This document shows, one piece after another, positions 1-9,236 of a stretch of DNA of 64,000 nt (its first letter is position 1; every line of letters starts with the position of its first letter). Origin of the DNA: Paraspadella gotoi (lineage: Eukaryota > Chaetognatha); assembly GCA_051294375.1 (NCBI GenBank), contig CM119268.1:14464301-14528300 (forward strand). Reading direction: 5' to 3'. The notes beneath the pieces were generated by a model. That model saw only the letters and a program-made list of their open reading frames with translations. It was not told the origin of the DNA and searched no databases. The translations under genes and the position numbers were made by a program.

Positions 1-80
<80 letters not shown>
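1..80. repeat. (GA)n microsatellite
   Basis: Near-pure GA dinucleotide run with two interruptions, open at the window edge. Long open frames through it are repeat artefacts. Confidence 0.97.
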
Positions 81-81
<1 letters not shown>

Positions 82-975
82 CGGGCTCCAAAGAACTTCG
101 AATCGAAGGATGATGAAAAAAAGGGGGAAAAAAAGAACGACGACGTGGGAATCGATCGCGGGACCTTTTCTGTTCTTCGTCTAAAAAAAAAATCAGAAAA
201 AAAAGAATCGAAGGCGGATCACGTCTCATTTTTTTAAGAGTCAAACATCAAAAAGAAGAAAAAAATTGACGTCAGGTGTCGTTTTTCCTCTTTCGTCGAG
301 GAGGTGAGAAAAAGAGGATGAGAAGAAAAAAGTATTTTGGGAAAGGATATCGTGATATCGCGGCGAACTGGAAAATAAATTAGGGTTTTCACGCGAGACA
401 ACTATATCCTCGTCGTGTTTTGTTCAGTTGGTAAAATTCTGGCAATACTCTGTCTTAGAATACTGAATATTTGGAAGTTCTCCTGCCCAAGAGTTTTCTT
501 GTTGCAATTGCAAAACTGTCGTCATCTGATCGCGTTCGATGCGCGAGAGAAATAAATCGCAGAATCTCGAACATCGACGCATTCGGTTTGAGTCATCCAT
601 TGCTTTATTAAAAAAGCAAAGAAAATCAGAAACTAAGGAAGAAAAAGAAAAACGCAGGAAGAAAGAAAGAAAATAAAGAGAAAGAAAAAAAGAGAAAGAA
701 TCAGAAGAAAGAAAGGATATTAATAAAAAAGAAAGAAATATAAAAAAAATCCGTACATGAGTGAAGTCGAAAGATTGGAAAAAAACCGCTAGAGGAAATA
801 AAAGAAAATTAGAGAAAGGCCAGGAAGAAAAAAAAGAAAAAGAAAAGAGGGAAAGAAAGAGAGAAAGACCCGGAAAAAAGAAAAAAATAAAGAAGGTGGC
901 AGAGAAAAATCATTTAGGAGAGTCGAGGGAGCTGGAAAAGAAAGAGCAAAGAGAAGATGAAAGAGAAGAAGACTT
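81..975. other. Gene-free purine-rich flank left of the retrotransposon
   Basis: No supportable gene. A palindromic CRE octamer lies at 267-274. From about 610 onward the strand is a degenerate GAAA/AGAA-rich tract running into a 100-N gap at 976-1075. Nothing here matches the body of the LTR at 5860-6517, so if the 3' LTR is complete its other end lies inside the gap. Confidence 0.7.
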
Positions 976-1074
976 NNNNNNNNNNNNNNNNNNNNNNNNN
1001 NNNNNNNNNNNNNNNNNNNNNNNNNNNNNNNNNNNNNNNNNNNNNNNNNNNNNNNNNNNNNNNNNNNNNNNNNN

Positions 1075-4000
1075 NCAGGCCCCGAAAGCAAAGAAGCCGG
1101 GATCAAATCCCACATCCCCCCCAGACGAGGAAGCCGAAGGAGACGAGGATATGTTCGTTTCACGGTTGGGCTTGATTCCATCGTTTTGCTGAAGGATGAT
1201 GTGTCGTAGGACGGCGCCGTAATCTGGGCGAGTCGCCGCGTTGGCGCCTGGGTGACAACAGGTGTCAGGGCGCTTTGCTCGAGGACGAGGGCGTAGGCCG
1301 GAACGGCGTCGTTGACGCGGCGTCGGAGATGGTATCGTACGTGATGGCACCGGTGGGCGTGGAGCTCGGGGAGACGTCGCCGCTGGGGTGGGCGTGGCCG
1401 GAACTTGTTCCTCTTGCTGTTGGGAATCTGTTTCCGTGCGGATTTGCCTCGGAGGGGAGACAACGCGACGTTGGCGATCTGGAGGGGGTGATGGCGGCGC
1501 CTGTGGCTCCGGGAAAGCTTCGTTTTGCGGGGGTTCGCCGTCGTCCTCGTCATCGTCGATGTTGGCCGGTTTTACTCTCGCTATAGCGACAGTCTCGATA
1601 CCTCTGCCGGGGATGTCGATTTTAAAATTCTGGCTATCTCGCGCTGTGACACGGAAGGGGCCCTCGTACGGGGCGGTGAGAGGCGGATTAATGCCGCCAC
1701 GCCGGATGAAGACGTGTGTCGACGTGGTGAGACTGTCCGGAAGGTGGACTCGAGGTACTCGGTGTCGGCTGGTGGGCGCCGGCTGGAGCCGCTCTACTTC
1801 GACTCTGAGCTCATCCCTGAGGCGACGACGAGCTTCTCTCTCTTCTGCCTCAGTTTGACTTGGGCCGAGGATGTCGCCAGGAACCGTAAGGGCATCTCCG
1901 TAGACCAGCTGGGCTGGTGAGGCGTCTACATCCGGTTTGATGGTGGTGCGGATGGCGAGGAGTGCTGAGGGAAGCCTCCAGTACCAGCCGTTTGGATTGT
2001 CCGTTGCGATTGCTATGAGGGACTCCTTGAGACGGCGATGAAATCTCTCGACCAATCCATTCGCTTCTGGATGGTAAGCTGTCGTTAAATGAAGCTTGCA
2101 GCCCCACGTCTTAGCGAGTTGCGTCCAGATGGTCGAAGAGAACTGTGAGCCGCGATCTGAAGTTATTTCGGCAGGAATGCCGAAAGACGCAACCCAATGA
2201 TGCGCGAAGGTGTCGGCAACGGTGACTGCTGTCATGTCCTTGATGGGTACTGCCATCGGCCATCTTGTAAATCTGTCGACGGCGGTGAGAAGATATGTGA
2301 ACCCATTTGATGAAGGCATTTTGACGAGGTCGACGTGTACGTGTTGGAAACGACGTGGTGGCACGGTGAACTCGCCAATTTCCGGAATAACATGGCGCGT
2401 CACTTTTGCGCGCTGGCAAGCGACGCATTCACGTGCCCAACGCGTCACGTCCGCACGCATTGAAGGCCAGACGAATTTTTCGGCCACGGCGTCTCGCGTC
2501 CGCGCAACGCCAGGGTGGCCGAGGTTGTGGATCGTCTGAAACACTTTTCGGCGCCAAGCCTCTGGAACGAACGGTCTTGGCGGGCCATTGGAGAGGTCGA
2601 CCACAATAGATTCGTCGCCGAGCTGAATTCGTCTAAAATGCAGTCCAGTGGCGGGATCTTGGGAGAGTCGACAAAAATCCCGGTCCAATGGCTGTTGGCG
2701 GGCCATTTCGCGGAGGTCGATGCCTTGATGCTGTACTGCTGATGCGACGAGGGCGAAATGTTCTGACTTCTCGGTGCTCAGAGGTCTGCTGGAGATGTCG
2801 GAGCCCTGATTTGGGCGCGAGAGGGCATCGGCCACAACATTGGCCTTTCCTTCGACATGCCTAATGTCCGTCGTATACTCGGAGATAGCCGAGAGTTGGA
2901 ATGTTTGACGGGCCGTTTGAGGTTCTGTTTTCTTGTGGAGGGCGTGGATCAAACTCATGTGATCCGTATAGAGAACGAATGCTCGGCCCTCCAACCATGG
3001 GCGAAAATGTCTGACGGCGCGAAAAGCGCCGTACAATTCCCTGTCAAAGGGTGGCCATTTCCGTTGGGCGTCGCTCAACTTGGCTGAGAAAAATGCCAAG
3101 GGCTCCCAGCCCTGTTGGCCACGCTGCTCTAGAACGGCTCCCACGGCGTGGTCCGACGCGTCGGTCGTCAGTGAGAGAGAGGCGCCGGTTTTGGGGTGGC
3201 GAAGAAGAACAGCGTTTGCCAAAGCCTCCTTGACGGCGTCGAATCCACGTTGGCAACTTGGCGTCCAATCCAAACGCCGCGGCTTTCCTTTTAGGGCGTC
3301 ATAAAGCGGTGTTGCATGATGTGCAACTCTCGGAATGAATCTACGGTAGTAGTTCACCATTCCGAGGAAACGTTGTAGTTCCTTGACGGTCGAAGGCGCC
3401 GTGGTCTGGCGAAGGGCGTCGACGCGCTGGGGGAGAGGTTTCACGCCGCTGGCGTCCACGTGATAACCGAGGAATTCCAGGGATTCCTGGCCGAGAATGC
3501 ATTTCTTCCTGTTGATTACGAGGCCGTTCTCCTGAAGTGCTGTGAAGACCTCTTCGAGATCCTTGGCGTGTTGGTCGTCGTCCTCGCTCGCTACCAGGAT
3601 GTCGTCAAGGTAGACGTATACTCGGGGCATGCCGCCGAGTATTTCATCCATGAGGCGCTGAAAGTCTTGGCCTGCGTTCTTCAGGCCAAATGGAGTTCGC
3701 AGGAAGACATACAGGCCGAAAGGCGTGATGACCGCCGTCTTTGGGACGTCCTCCGTGGCCACCGGAATCTGGTGGTAGCCCTTCAAAAGGTCAATTTTCG
3801 AGAAGACCTTTTTTCCAGCCAACTGGGCATTGAAATCCGCAAGTAGTTTTACTGGATATCGATCTGGAATCGTTTGTGCATTCAGTTGGCGGTAGTCGCC
3901 GCAAACTCGCCACCCTCCGTCTCCTTTAGGGACGCAGTGTAGTGGAGAGGACCATGGACTTTTGGCTCGAACGGCAACGCCCAGCTCCACCATTTTATCC

Positions 4001-4671
4001 AGCTCAGCCTTGGCCACCGCTAGCTTTTCTGGGGATAGGCGGCGCGCACGTGCTTGGCACGGGCGTCCTTGCGTCGTGATGTAATGACGAATCCCATGTT
4101 TAGGCTCTTTGATTTCAAATGTTGGCGTGCACAAGGCCGGATAGCGGTCGAGTAATTGGTAAAATTGGCTATCCTGGCCGGCGAAGTGGACATGGGAGAC
4201 TGTTTGGCCGTAGGCTCGAGAGCAGGTGATCGTCGAGTAGTCCTTGAGATCCAGTAATAGGCCGTCTCGATGGTTCGGGGCGAGGAAATATTGGGCGAGA
4301 AAATCTGCGCCCAATATACTTTGAGTGACGTCGGCGACTAACACTTCGAATGGAAATCTTCTAGGGCCGAGGGTGATGTCTTTCATCATGGTGCCGAAAC
4401 ATTCTATCGGCGTCCCGTTTGCGGCTTGAAGTTGCGGTCCTGAAGGGCCGGCGGCACGCTGCTCGGGCGTGGGAGGCACCAACGAAAGCATTGCGCCTCC
4501 GTCTATGAGCCAGGCTCGTCCGTCGCTGGCGTCGGCCACATGGAGAAGATAAGAGTCGCGTGGTGAATTATTGTTCTGGCGGGGAATGGCGTTCACCTGC
4601 GCCTTCCCGCCTGGCCGTTTCCCGGCTTGGTGGCGCGCTTTTCTCCATAGCGTGCGCAACCTTTTTCGCAT
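1075..4671 (-). CDS. pol: Retrotransposon Pol polyprotein (protease-RT-RNase H-integrase)
   Basis: About 1198 codons in the -1 frame relative to gag; residue numbers count from the ATG at 4671, although translation probably enters by frameshifting at 4623-4617. Protease: Asp57-Gly-Gly where the family has Asp-Thr/Ser-Gly, with the ILGADF flap-distal motif at 119-124. Reverse transcriptase: about 235-410, Asp294, YLDD at 354-357. RNase H: Asp504, Glu545, Asp570, Asp615. Integrase: HHCC zinc site His715, His719, Cys749, Cys752; catalytic Asp781, Asp839, Glu875 with exactly 35 residues between the last two. A GPY/F-type module is near 998-1036, followed by a ~160-residue Pro/Arg/Gln-rich tail and no chromodomain. 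The stop is TGA at 1077-1075: one base is N here, but the identical 5' LTR copy shows it. Frames continuing left of the gap are artefacts. The protein would copy the element RNA and insert the cDNA. All catalytic sites except the protease triad look standard. Confidence 0.95.
1076..1114 (-). repeat. 3' LTR, first 39 bp only
   Basis: These 39 bases are identical to 6479-6517, the start of the 5' LTR on the minus strand. The LTR begins TGTGGGATTTG directly after a polypurine tract, which fixes this as the upstream edge of the 3' LTR. The remaining ~619 bp are not in the sequence: the run of exactly 100 N that follows is a conventional unknown-length gap. Confidence 0.88.
1115..1122 (-). promoter_or_regulatory. 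Polypurine tract (plus-strand DNA primer)
   Basis: On the minus strand seven G and one A immediately precede the TG that opens the 3' LTR. This is the expected position and composition for the RNase H-resistant primer of plus-strand synthesis. The tract is also translated as part of the pol tail. Confidence 0.85.
4578..4623 (-). promoter_or_regulatory. Programmed -1 ribosomal frameshift signal
   Basis: On the minus strand the heptamer GGGAAAC lies at 4623-4617 and is in the correct gag phase (G GGA AAC; gag codons start at 4622 and 4619). After a 5-nt spacer (4616-4612) comes a strong stem-loop: GGCGGG (4611-4606) pairs with CCCGCC (4583-4578), AA with TT, and an inner GGCG (4603-4600) with CGCC (4591-4588). 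The loop at 4599-4592 contains the gag stop TGA (4595-4593). Slippery site, spacing and structure match the known rules for -1 frameshifting, and the same heptamer is used by some retroviruses. Slippage joins Gag to Pol. Confidence 0.85.
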
Positions 4672-5732
4672 CTATAGGCGGCGTCTCCAAATTTTAAATG
4701 GAATGAGCAAATTTGCTTGAGCCGCGAAGAGGTTGCGCCATCCGGTTTTCCAGCTGACTCTCGCGAGGCGCTGGAGGCGTGGTTCGACCTGGTTGAATTC
4801 TGAGGACGTTGGTCGCGGCGTCGATTTACCGCGTTGACTTCTGCGCGATCCTCATCCTCACTAGAGAGTGGGAAGTCGTCGTCACAATTGACGAGGTTGA
4901 TGGGCATCGCGGCGTTCTTGTAGAGCGGTTTGCCGGCCGCATCAAAGTGCTTATCGGCGATCGCGGCCAGCTCCGCGGCTGTGGACGATTCGGCGCGGTC
5001 GATGACGCTTGCTTTGATCGCTGGGGGAAGGCCTCTGATGACGAGCTCTTTCCTGATGTCATCGAGCGTCACCGTTGATGACTTCTCGATGAGGCGGGCC
5101 AGGTGTTGGGACGGTCTCATATCGTCGCGGGCAATCCTGGCGTCAAGGAGCATCTCAGCTTGGCGCCGCTTTGTTAAACCGTACTCGGCGCGGAGGTAGT
5201 CGATAAAAGCCGTCCATCTCACTTCAGACGGTTCTCCGTATAAGAACGCATTAATGCGCGGGTCGACGTCGACGGAGATCTTCGCCTCCAGGAAGGCGAA
5301 CTTATCCTTAGCTGCGATGACTCTCGCTCGCGTGTAGGCCGATTCTACCCGCCTGATCCAGATCTCAATGTTGTCGCGGTCGAAAGGCGGGAGATCTGGT
5401 TTCCTTGGCTTTTCTGAGCGAGCGAGCGCCTCCTGAGCGGCGCGGGTAGCGGCCATGGCGGCGTCGAGCGCTGCACGTAGGGATTCCACTTCCATTTGCG
5501 TTGGCGGAGCCTCTGCCATCGTCGCGGGGGCGTCTACAAAGATTTCCTGTGCAGTCGGAGGGAAAGCAAAGTTTCTCGCGGATTGTGGCGTCTGACGGGC
5601 CGCTGGGGGCGCCTCGACTTCTTCGGCGTGGATGTCGGGCGTTGGAGAGAGTCTGCCGCGGCGAGCTGAAGACGGAATTAAAAGCGACGCGGCTTGGGCC
5701 CTTGTGGTGACGCTGGGAACTGGTGGTGGCAT
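4593..5732 (-). CDS. gag: Retrotransposon Gag polyprotein
   Basis: 379 residues starting at the first ATG of the leader. A disordered Pro/Ala-rich N-terminus (1-78) is followed by a predicted Ala-rich helix or coiled coil (about 80-108), then a capsid-like Gag core (about 115-262; LPPFDRDNIEIWIRRVE at 114-130 is the recognisable entry motif of Ty3/Gypsy Gag). An acidic linker (283-297) and a basic Ser/Arg region (304-340) lead to an atypical zinc motif Cys342-x2-His345-x9-Cys355-x3-Cys359, i.e. CHCC rather than CCHC. It overlaps pol by 79 bp and ends inside the frameshift hairpin. Role: particle assembly and RNA packaging in the cytoplasm. The frame is undamaged. Confidence 0.93.
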   Translation of the reverse strand: MPPPVPSVTTRAQAASLLIPSSARRGRLSPTPDIHAEEVEAPPAARQTPQSARNFAFPPTAQEIFVDAPATMAEAPPTQMEVESLRAALDAAMAATRAAQEALARSEKPRKPDLPPFDRDNIEIWIRRVESAYTRARVIAAKDKFAFLEAKISVDVDPRINAFLYGEPSEVRWTAFIDYLRAEYGLTKRRQAEMLLDARIARDDMRPSQHLARLIEKSSTVTLDDIRKELVIRGLPPAIKASVIDRAESSTAAELAAIADKHFDAAGKPLYKNAAMPINLVNCDDDFPLSSEDEDRAEVNAVNRRRDQRPQNSTRSNHASSASRESAGKPDGATSSRLKQICSFHLKFGDAAYRCEKGCARYGEKRATKPGNGQAGRRR

Positions 5733-5859
5733 CGATCGAGTTGTTGAACGTCTTGACGCTGAGTTCCGGCGTCGCTGTGTTTAGTCTGACTCCAAGAGGT
5801 TGGTGGGCGTCTCGAGTATCGCTCGAGAGGCTCTAGTAGTTCGTAGTCGGGATTACCAA
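5733..5859 (-). other. Retrotransposon leader between LTR and gag
   Basis: A 127-nt untranslated leader starting with a one-base spacer and the primer binding site. No upstream ATG was seen, so the ATG at 5732 is the natural gag start. The packaging signal would be expected here, but no specific structure is claimed. Confidence 0.7.
5846..5858 (-). promoter_or_regulatory. Primer binding site, tRNA-Trp-like
   Basis: One base after the LTR-terminal CA (5861-5860), the minus strand reads TGGTAATCCCGAC. The complement of the eukaryotic tRNA-Trp 3' end begins TGGTGACCCCGAC, so 11 of 13 positions agree. tRNA-Trp priming is reported for the CsRn1 lineage. The two mismatches may mean divergence or a different primer. 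Confidence 0.65.
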
Positions 5860-6517
5860 TGTGGCGGACGGATACTAATAGCCACGTTCGTTAGAATCTC
5901 AAGTTTCATGAGTTCGTTCAAATAATAAAATGTTTCCAAGAACAAAAAATGTTTATTTGTTCAGTTGTAAAATAGACCTTAATAAAATAATCAAAGCATA
6001 TAGATATTCACTGCTTTTGTCAGCAAGCAATTAGAATACCTATATGTCTCAACAATGCAATAACAATTAATAAACATTATTAATTAGCTAATAATCATTA
6101 ACGAGTAATATTGATCTGAAGACTGATGTAGAACAAAATCCTTTGTGAAAAGGAAAGGAATCAGTTAAGGTAAAAATGGAAACAATAAAATTGCTACTAG
6201 TGTGATCTAGTATAACATAGGTAAATGATGATGATGTCCTTTTGTTTGGACATGATTATGTTAACATACTATCATAATACAATGTATTTGGAATATCTAT
6301 TGTTAGATGTTGAAGTGGTGAAAACCACTGGGTCATAGTTCTTGGATTATAAGTCCCGGGATCGAATCCGGGAGATGACTCTTTTTATTGTGATTCAATT
6401 AAATCGTTTTAGGGGAATATGTATGTAAAATAAGAGATTGTTTATTTACAGAGCTAATTGGTAATTTGTTCCCCTTCTCAGGCCCCGAAAGCAAAGAAGC
6501 CGGGATCAAATCCCACA
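5860..6517 (-). repeat. 5' LTR, 658 bp
   Basis: Bounded by TG...CA, with short inverted ends (TGTGG / CCACA). The left edge abuts the primer site and the right edge matches the start of the 3' LTR. Possible signals on the minus strand are a TATA-like TTATAAT near 6344-6353 and AATAAA hexamers at 6446-6441, 6389-6384 and 5957-5952. The last lies about 90 bp before the LTR end and is the best poly(A) candidate. The assignment of U3/R/U5 is inference. The body is AT-rich, unlike the GC-rich coding interior. Confidence 0.85.
6301..6386 (+). other. tRNA-like Pol III promoter layout inside the LTR (antisense)
   Basis: On the plus strand an A-box-like TGTTGAAGTGG (6308-6318) is followed 51 bp later by a B-box-like GGATCGAATCC (6359-6369; one mismatch to GGTTCGANNCC). 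Eleven bases past the B box, where a tRNA would end, the sequence continues into a T5 terminator (6382-6386). A GAAA-capped 6-bp hairpin (6315-6330) sits at the D-arm position and TCCCGG/CCGGGA encloses the B box. The acceptor stem and anticodon arm do not fold well, so this is a degenerate tRNA relic or chance, not a functional tRNA gene. Confidence 0.35.
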
Positions 6518-8215
6518 TATTTCCTACGCGTCGCGGTCACTCAGTACTTTGTGGTAACAGTCCATTTACTTTCCAAGACAGAAGGGGAAGAGAGGAGCGG
6601 GGTAAGGCGATCCCGGGGTAAGGGGAAACCGGACTTATACTGAAGCGTCGGCGGGCCGACGTTTTTAATATTCATGACGGAGGAGGCATCGCAATTTGGT
6701 CGTCGATTTACAGAGATTTTCATGGGAGGGAAACTGGGAGAAGGGATGTGAGGTTGTTGACGAGATTCGAAAGAAGATATTTTTTTTTTCGGGTTGAGAA
6801 ACGAGTGATTTTCGGAGAAATCATTTTGATGGGGGATTTTTTTTTAGGCCTTTAAGGTGTCTCTGTGTCCGGCCGGGGTCGTCATACTTGCATTAAGTCT
6901 CTGATTTTCATTTAAACTGTCGATAAACAATTAAACAAAATAACAAAATAAACATTTAAACAACTTAGTGAAATGGCTTCATTCCCATCCCTCCTCCTAA
7001 ATCAATATCTCTGCCCGACTTCTATAACCACGTTCTCTGCCCGCCTCGTGTCTTACTTTGCCCGTCTTTCTCTCTTCCTCCACCGCCCTTCGACGACAAA
7101 ACCATTTCTCGTTTTCGTTGAGCGAAAAAAAAAACCCCGAAAAATCGGAAATAAGACTCGAGTTCAAAGTTCGACCGTAAACACAATACGGAGAGAAAGA
7201 TGAAATGATTCAGAAAATGGAAAAAATGAATAGAATTCCTAAAAAAAATATGGGAGGACGGAAGAAAACCTTAAACTGTGAGGAAGATTCTGAAGTTATC
7301 AATTTTATAAAACGAAAAGCAAATAGTGAAAGAATGAAATGGTTAAATAGTGAAATTCAAATGCGACATCTTTCGTTAAAATTTTCATGGTTTCTACCCG
7401 AGACACAGCGAGAGTTATCGCCAGTTATTCAGCATGAAACCCAAGCTGAATGGGCCAATCGCCCCCCTACAACACCCTCGTTGATAATAATCCGGTCTCC
7501 AATTTCACCACAAATTTTATTCATCCATTCTTCATTGGGTCTTTGATCTACAGTCCGGAAATCGGTCCTCTTCCACTGTAATGTCAAAGGAAATTGGCAT
7601 CCAACCGCAATGGGGTTCCAGCAAAAGTGGGTTAATTGGCTTTCAGTCAACATTGGCCAATCTCTTTTTCTATGTTTGGCAATGTTTGGTCTCTCATTGA
7701 TTCGGCATCCGGGCATCCTCCGATTGGTTTCCAACCAATCCTTCCAAGGTCAAAAGACAACGGAAAATCTCTCTTCAATCTCTCTGATCCAAGGTTTTAT
7801 TTTTTTTTTTGCGATGCCATTTGGGTTCAGACCAAACCCGGGGTCCTACGTTCCAAGTGGGGCATCGTTTCGCCATTACCCAAACGGCAACACACTGGTT
7901 TCTCTGGCTCTCCGTTTTCCTCCGTCAAAGGCCATATAACCAGTTAACCAGCGCCGAATTAAGCTACCTCTCTGGTTCACGACCCTCCCGGAGACCTTAC
8001 CTTCTCTGCTTACCACCTCCGCTACACAACCGCCACTCCTTCCCACACAACAGCCTCAATACGCCCCCACAACCGCACCCCTTCCCCACAACTGCCTCTT
8101 CCGCCCCCGTCCAAAGGTCCATAATCCGCCCATTATCGCCTCAGTAATAATCGGCAGAGTCGATATTCATTAGCCTCGCCGCATGAATCTTCTTCGAGTC
8201 AATTGCCGTTCCCCT
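6518..8215. other. Non-coding unique sequence right of the retrotransposon
   Basis: No gene can be supported. Short open frames here are not conserved-looking. CCAAT/ATTGG pentamers cluster between about 7600 and 7740 and include a perfect 8-bp inverted repeat with 3-nt spacer at 7722-7740. 7940-8150 is C-rich with short repeated CACAAC words. Confidence 0.6.
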
Positions 8216-8264
8216 GGGGGGGAGGAGGGGTTGTGGTGGGAGAGTAGGGGGGGAGTAGGGGGGG
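8216..8264 (+). other. G-quadruplex-forming sequence
   Basis: Five G-runs of 7, 4, 3, 7 and 7 bases separated by loops of 4, 7, 6 and 4 bases. This satisfies the standard G3+N1-7 rule with one spare run. Confidence 0.8.
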
Positions 8265-9086
8265 CGCGGTTGAAAGTAGACAGGGGAACGTGAAAAGGTT
8301 GGGAGGGAACTCGCGGGTTAGGGGATTGAACGGATGCGGCACGGAGGGCTTTAGGATCTCGAAGGTTGAAATATGGACGCTGCAGGGCTGAGACGTTGAG
8401 ATGGTGGTAACTAATGGTGATAACTCGGAGGTTACAACACACCCGTCGATTTATCATTTACGAAATGGAGTGAAAGGTGAGGAGGTCGGAAAAAGTTAAT
8501 TTATATTCACAACTCGGAAATTGTCTTACCTTGAGCTCTGTGTTTGTAAATGACATGATTTTAAATTTTTTTATTCCGGATACTAAAAAAACGTAATTAT
8601 TTTTTAATTTGCTGATGAGACTCGTAACACTAAGAGTCGAAACATGTACAATAATAAAAGTAAAAATTGCTATTACAACAATTTTAGTTTCATCTCTAAA
8701 CATAATTTAAAATTATAAAGTTTGTGGACCCAAAGAAATTAACTTTTCCTCGAAGAAGAGATATTTATTCGAATTGTTTATTTATCGCCAGAGATTGAAC
8801 CAGAAAGAGAGTTCCAGTCCAGCTGCAAGCCGCCCGCTGTTTTCGTTTTCGAGAAGGAACGATCGAGCGAGGCCTCGATTTTTTTCGGAGAAAACAGAAC
8901 GCGGCGAAGAAAAGCATTTACGATCGAGAGACAATGACTCGATTTACTTTCACGGTCACGATCGGAACTGAACCAAATGACGACTTATGAGAATGAGAAT
9001 AATCACTCTCTATCTCTCATTCTCATAGTAGAGGCATTTTAGCCGATCGGGATTTGATTATCTAAATTTATCAGTGTCGATCGAGC
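8265..9086. other. Non-coding stretch with a 13-bp hairpin
   Basis: No gene supported. A perfect 13-bp inverted repeat pairs 8986-8998 with 9015-9027 around a 16-nt loop. Otherwise mixed AT-rich sequence. Confidence 0.6.
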
Positions 9087-9236
9087 ATTTCTTCCTCTCT
9101 CTCTCGCTCTCTCTCTCTCCTCTCTCATCTCTCTCTCTCTCGTCTGTCTCTCTCTCTCGTCTCTCTTCTTTCTCTCTCTCTCTCTCTCCTCCCCACGTCT
9201 CACTCGTTCTCTCCCCCTCTCACCACCTCTCTCCGC
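9087..9236. repeat. (CT)n pyrimidine tract
   Basis: Imperfect CT dinucleotide array interrupted by CGT and CCC. It gives spurious Ser/Leu and Arg/Glu frames on the two strands. Confidence 0.95.

Larger units (their letters stand above)
1075..6517 (-). mobile_element. Ty3/Gypsy LTR retrotransposon, CsRn1-like lineage
   Basis: Order on the minus strand: 5' LTR (6517 to 5860), one-base spacer, primer binding site (5858 to 5846), 114-nt further leader, gag, -1 frameshift, pol, polypurine tract (1122 to 1115) and start of the 3' LTR (1114 to 1076). The internal part is 4745 bp. With two 658-bp LTRs the full element would be about 6.06 kb, but the 3' LTR is cut by the gap at 976-1075. Both LTR starts visible (39 bp) are identical, and gag and pol are undamaged, which fits a young insertion. 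The CHCC nucleocapsid motif and a primer site resembling the tRNA-Trp complement are hallmarks reported for the CsRn1/Kabuki lineage, so that assignment is inference from motifs, not from a tree. No env frame exists. Target-site duplication cannot be tested because the left boundary is missing. Confidence 0.95.

Noticed and set aside
910-1074. Extension of the pol frame left of the 100-N gap
   Set aside because: The 5' LTR shows a TGA immediately after the last readable codon, so residues beyond the gap are repeat translation.
789-1553. Overlapping minus and plus frames in the pol tail region
   Set aside because: They are shadows of the pol reading frame and of purine repeats.
6301-6386. A functional tRNA gene
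   Set aside because: Boxes and terminator fit, but acceptor and anticodon stems do not pair properly.
6518-8150. An env gene or second retrotransposon next to the element
   Set aside because: The element is bounded by its LTRs, and nothing outside resembles a fusion protein, RT or integrase.
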